Origin: Nocardioides sediminis
Lineage (GTDB): Bacteria; Actinomycetota; Actinomycetes; Propionibacteriales; Nocardioidaceae
Reading direction: 5' to 3'
Assembly: GCF_003047295.1 (NCBI RefSeq)
Contig: NZ_PZYZ01000002.1
Span: 682,001-746,000, forward strand
DNA: 64,000 nt
Shown: positions 63,488-64,000 of the stretch, piece by piece
Numbering within the stretch: the stretch's first letter is position 1
Layout of the letters: every line of letters starts with the position of its first letter
Position numbers and translations under genes: made by a program
The notes under the pieces: model-generated
Told to the model about the DNA's origin: nothing
Seen by the model: only the letters and a program-made list of their open reading frames with translations
Databases searched by the model: none

Positions 63488-64000
63488 ATGACGCAGCAGC
63501 CCTTCTCCCGTCCCGGTGCCATCGACCTGTCCGGCCTGCAGCGGCCGGCGTCCGCCCCCGCCGGTGGCGGGACCCCCGCGGCGACGCCCGGCGGCGGGTC
63601 GTCGTACTCGCTCACCGTGACCCAGGACAACTTTCAGCAGCTGCTGCAGGAGTCGATGACCGCGCCGGTCGTGCTGGTCTTCCACTCGGCGTCGCAGGCG
63701 CCCGGCAGCGAGGCGTACGCCGCTGACGTCGCTGCCGTCGTCGAGGGCCAGGAGGGGCGCCTGCTCGCCGGTCTCGTCGACATCGACGCGTCGCCCGAGA
63801 TCGCCCAGGCCATGCAGATCCCGCAGGTGCCGCTGATGCTGGTCGTCCTCGACGGCCGCCCCGTGACGCAGCCGATCCCCGGCGCGCTCACCCGCGAGGA
63901 GCTGACGACGCTGTTCGGGCAGCTCGGCCAGCAGCTCACGGCGCAGGGGATCTCCGGTCGTCACCAGCCGCGCTCGGCCGCCCCCGCCGCGGGTCAGGAC
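63488..64000 (+). CDS. Thioredoxin-domain protein, CnoX/YbbN-like, N-terminal part
   Basis: 171 residues visible, continuing past the window. A Pro/Ala/Gly-rich lead (MTQQPFSRPGAIDLSGLQRP) is followed by a thioredoxin fold (LTVTQDNFQQLLQESMTAPVVLVFHSAS ... AGLVDIDASPEIAQAMQIPQVPLMLVVLDGRPV). The CxxC is replaced by SASQ, with no Cys in the visible part, so no redox activity is expected; the cis-Pro loop (QVPLM) is kept. In CnoX the domain is followed by TPR repeats that contact the chaperonin; that part lies outside. Confidence 0.82.
   Translation, partial: MTQQPFSRPGAIDLSGLQRPASAPAGGGTPAATPGGGSSYSLTVTQDNFQQLLQESMTAPVVLVFHSASQAPGSEAYAADVAAVVEGQEGRLLAGLVDIDASPEIAQAMQIPQVPLMLVVLDGRPVTQPIPGALTREELTTLFGQLGQQLTAQGISGRHQPRSAAPAAGQD

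Overview
The window is about 72% G+C chromosomal DNA from a high-GC actinobacterium, most likely a Nocardioidaceae (Nocardioides-like) species. The gene order argS-lysA-hom-thrC-thrB-rho-rpmE-prfA-prmC-tsaC-wecA-atp operon-DUF2550 is the classic actinobacterial block (as in Mycobacterium tuberculosis Rv1292 to Rv1312). NucS mismatch endonuclease, a C+ type L31 ribosomal protein, DivIVA-like polar-growth proteins and many leaderless promoters fit the same group. I see no insertion sequence, prophage, CRISPR array, integrase or replication origin. No stretch of more than 300 bases lacks a gene; the longest gaps are the rho leader (about 205 nt) and the region upstream of the STAS gene (about 203 nt).

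Layout. 1-1060: a truncated secreted-protein gene and tRNA-Arg(CCG), divergent from argS. 1062-14378: housekeeping block for Arg-tRNA charging, lysine/threonine synthesis, Rho, L31, RF1 and its methyltransferase PrmC, t6A synthesis and WecA-type lipid carrier glycosylation. 14449-22239: complete F1Fo ATP synthase operon (AtpI-like, AtpZ, B, E, F, H, A, G, D, C) ending in a 15-bp hairpin. 22316-29660: DUF2550, MFS exporter, membrane protein, GNAT, SWIM/SNF2 helicase, cobalamin adenosyltransferase, STAS protein. 29728-38996: ethylmalonyl-CoA-mutase-type MeaA, DUF427, histidine phosphatase, a small iron-box protein, DUF952, NucS, AGCS symporter, cysteine-desulfurase-like enzyme, tandem 3-hydroxyacyl-CoA dehydrogenase. 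39035-49671: LuxR, VOC/WYL, HIT-like, hydrolase, CGNR/EamA, AI-2E-family permease and DivIVA-like coiled coil. 49801-54848: crotonyl-CoA carboxylase/reductase, SDR, methylmalonyl-CoA epimerase, thiolase, MeaB. 54923-64000: GH16-like secreted protein, a 56-aa membrane protein, alkyltransferase-like protein, TetR/MMPL, MarR/isobutyryl-CoA mutase, GtrA and the start of a CnoX-like thioredoxin protein.

How the genes work together. A B12-dependent acyl-CoA network is spread over 34 kb: thiolase, hydroxyacyl-CoA dehydrogenase, Ccr, epimerase, Ecm/MeaA, IcmA, the mutase chaperone MeaB and the PduO adenosyltransferase that makes the cofactor. Together they suggest an ethylmalonyl-CoA pathway for C2 assimilation, although crotonase, mesaconyl-CoA and lyase steps are not in the window. 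Three of its genes (ecm, the dehydrogenase, ccr) share a CGGTWACCG palindrome just upstream, a candidate common operator.

Most striking single observation: the Rho protein encoded at the normal rho locus has lost the Walker A lysines and the catalytic glutamate, so it looks ATPase-defective. Other points of interest are an IdeR/DtxR-like box over the promoter of a Cys/Lys-rich 71-aa protein, a perfect 20-bp palindrome on the icmA promoter next to a MarR gene, a probable CTG start codon, and about 17 genes with a TANNNT box 6-8 nt before the start codon (leaderless transcription).
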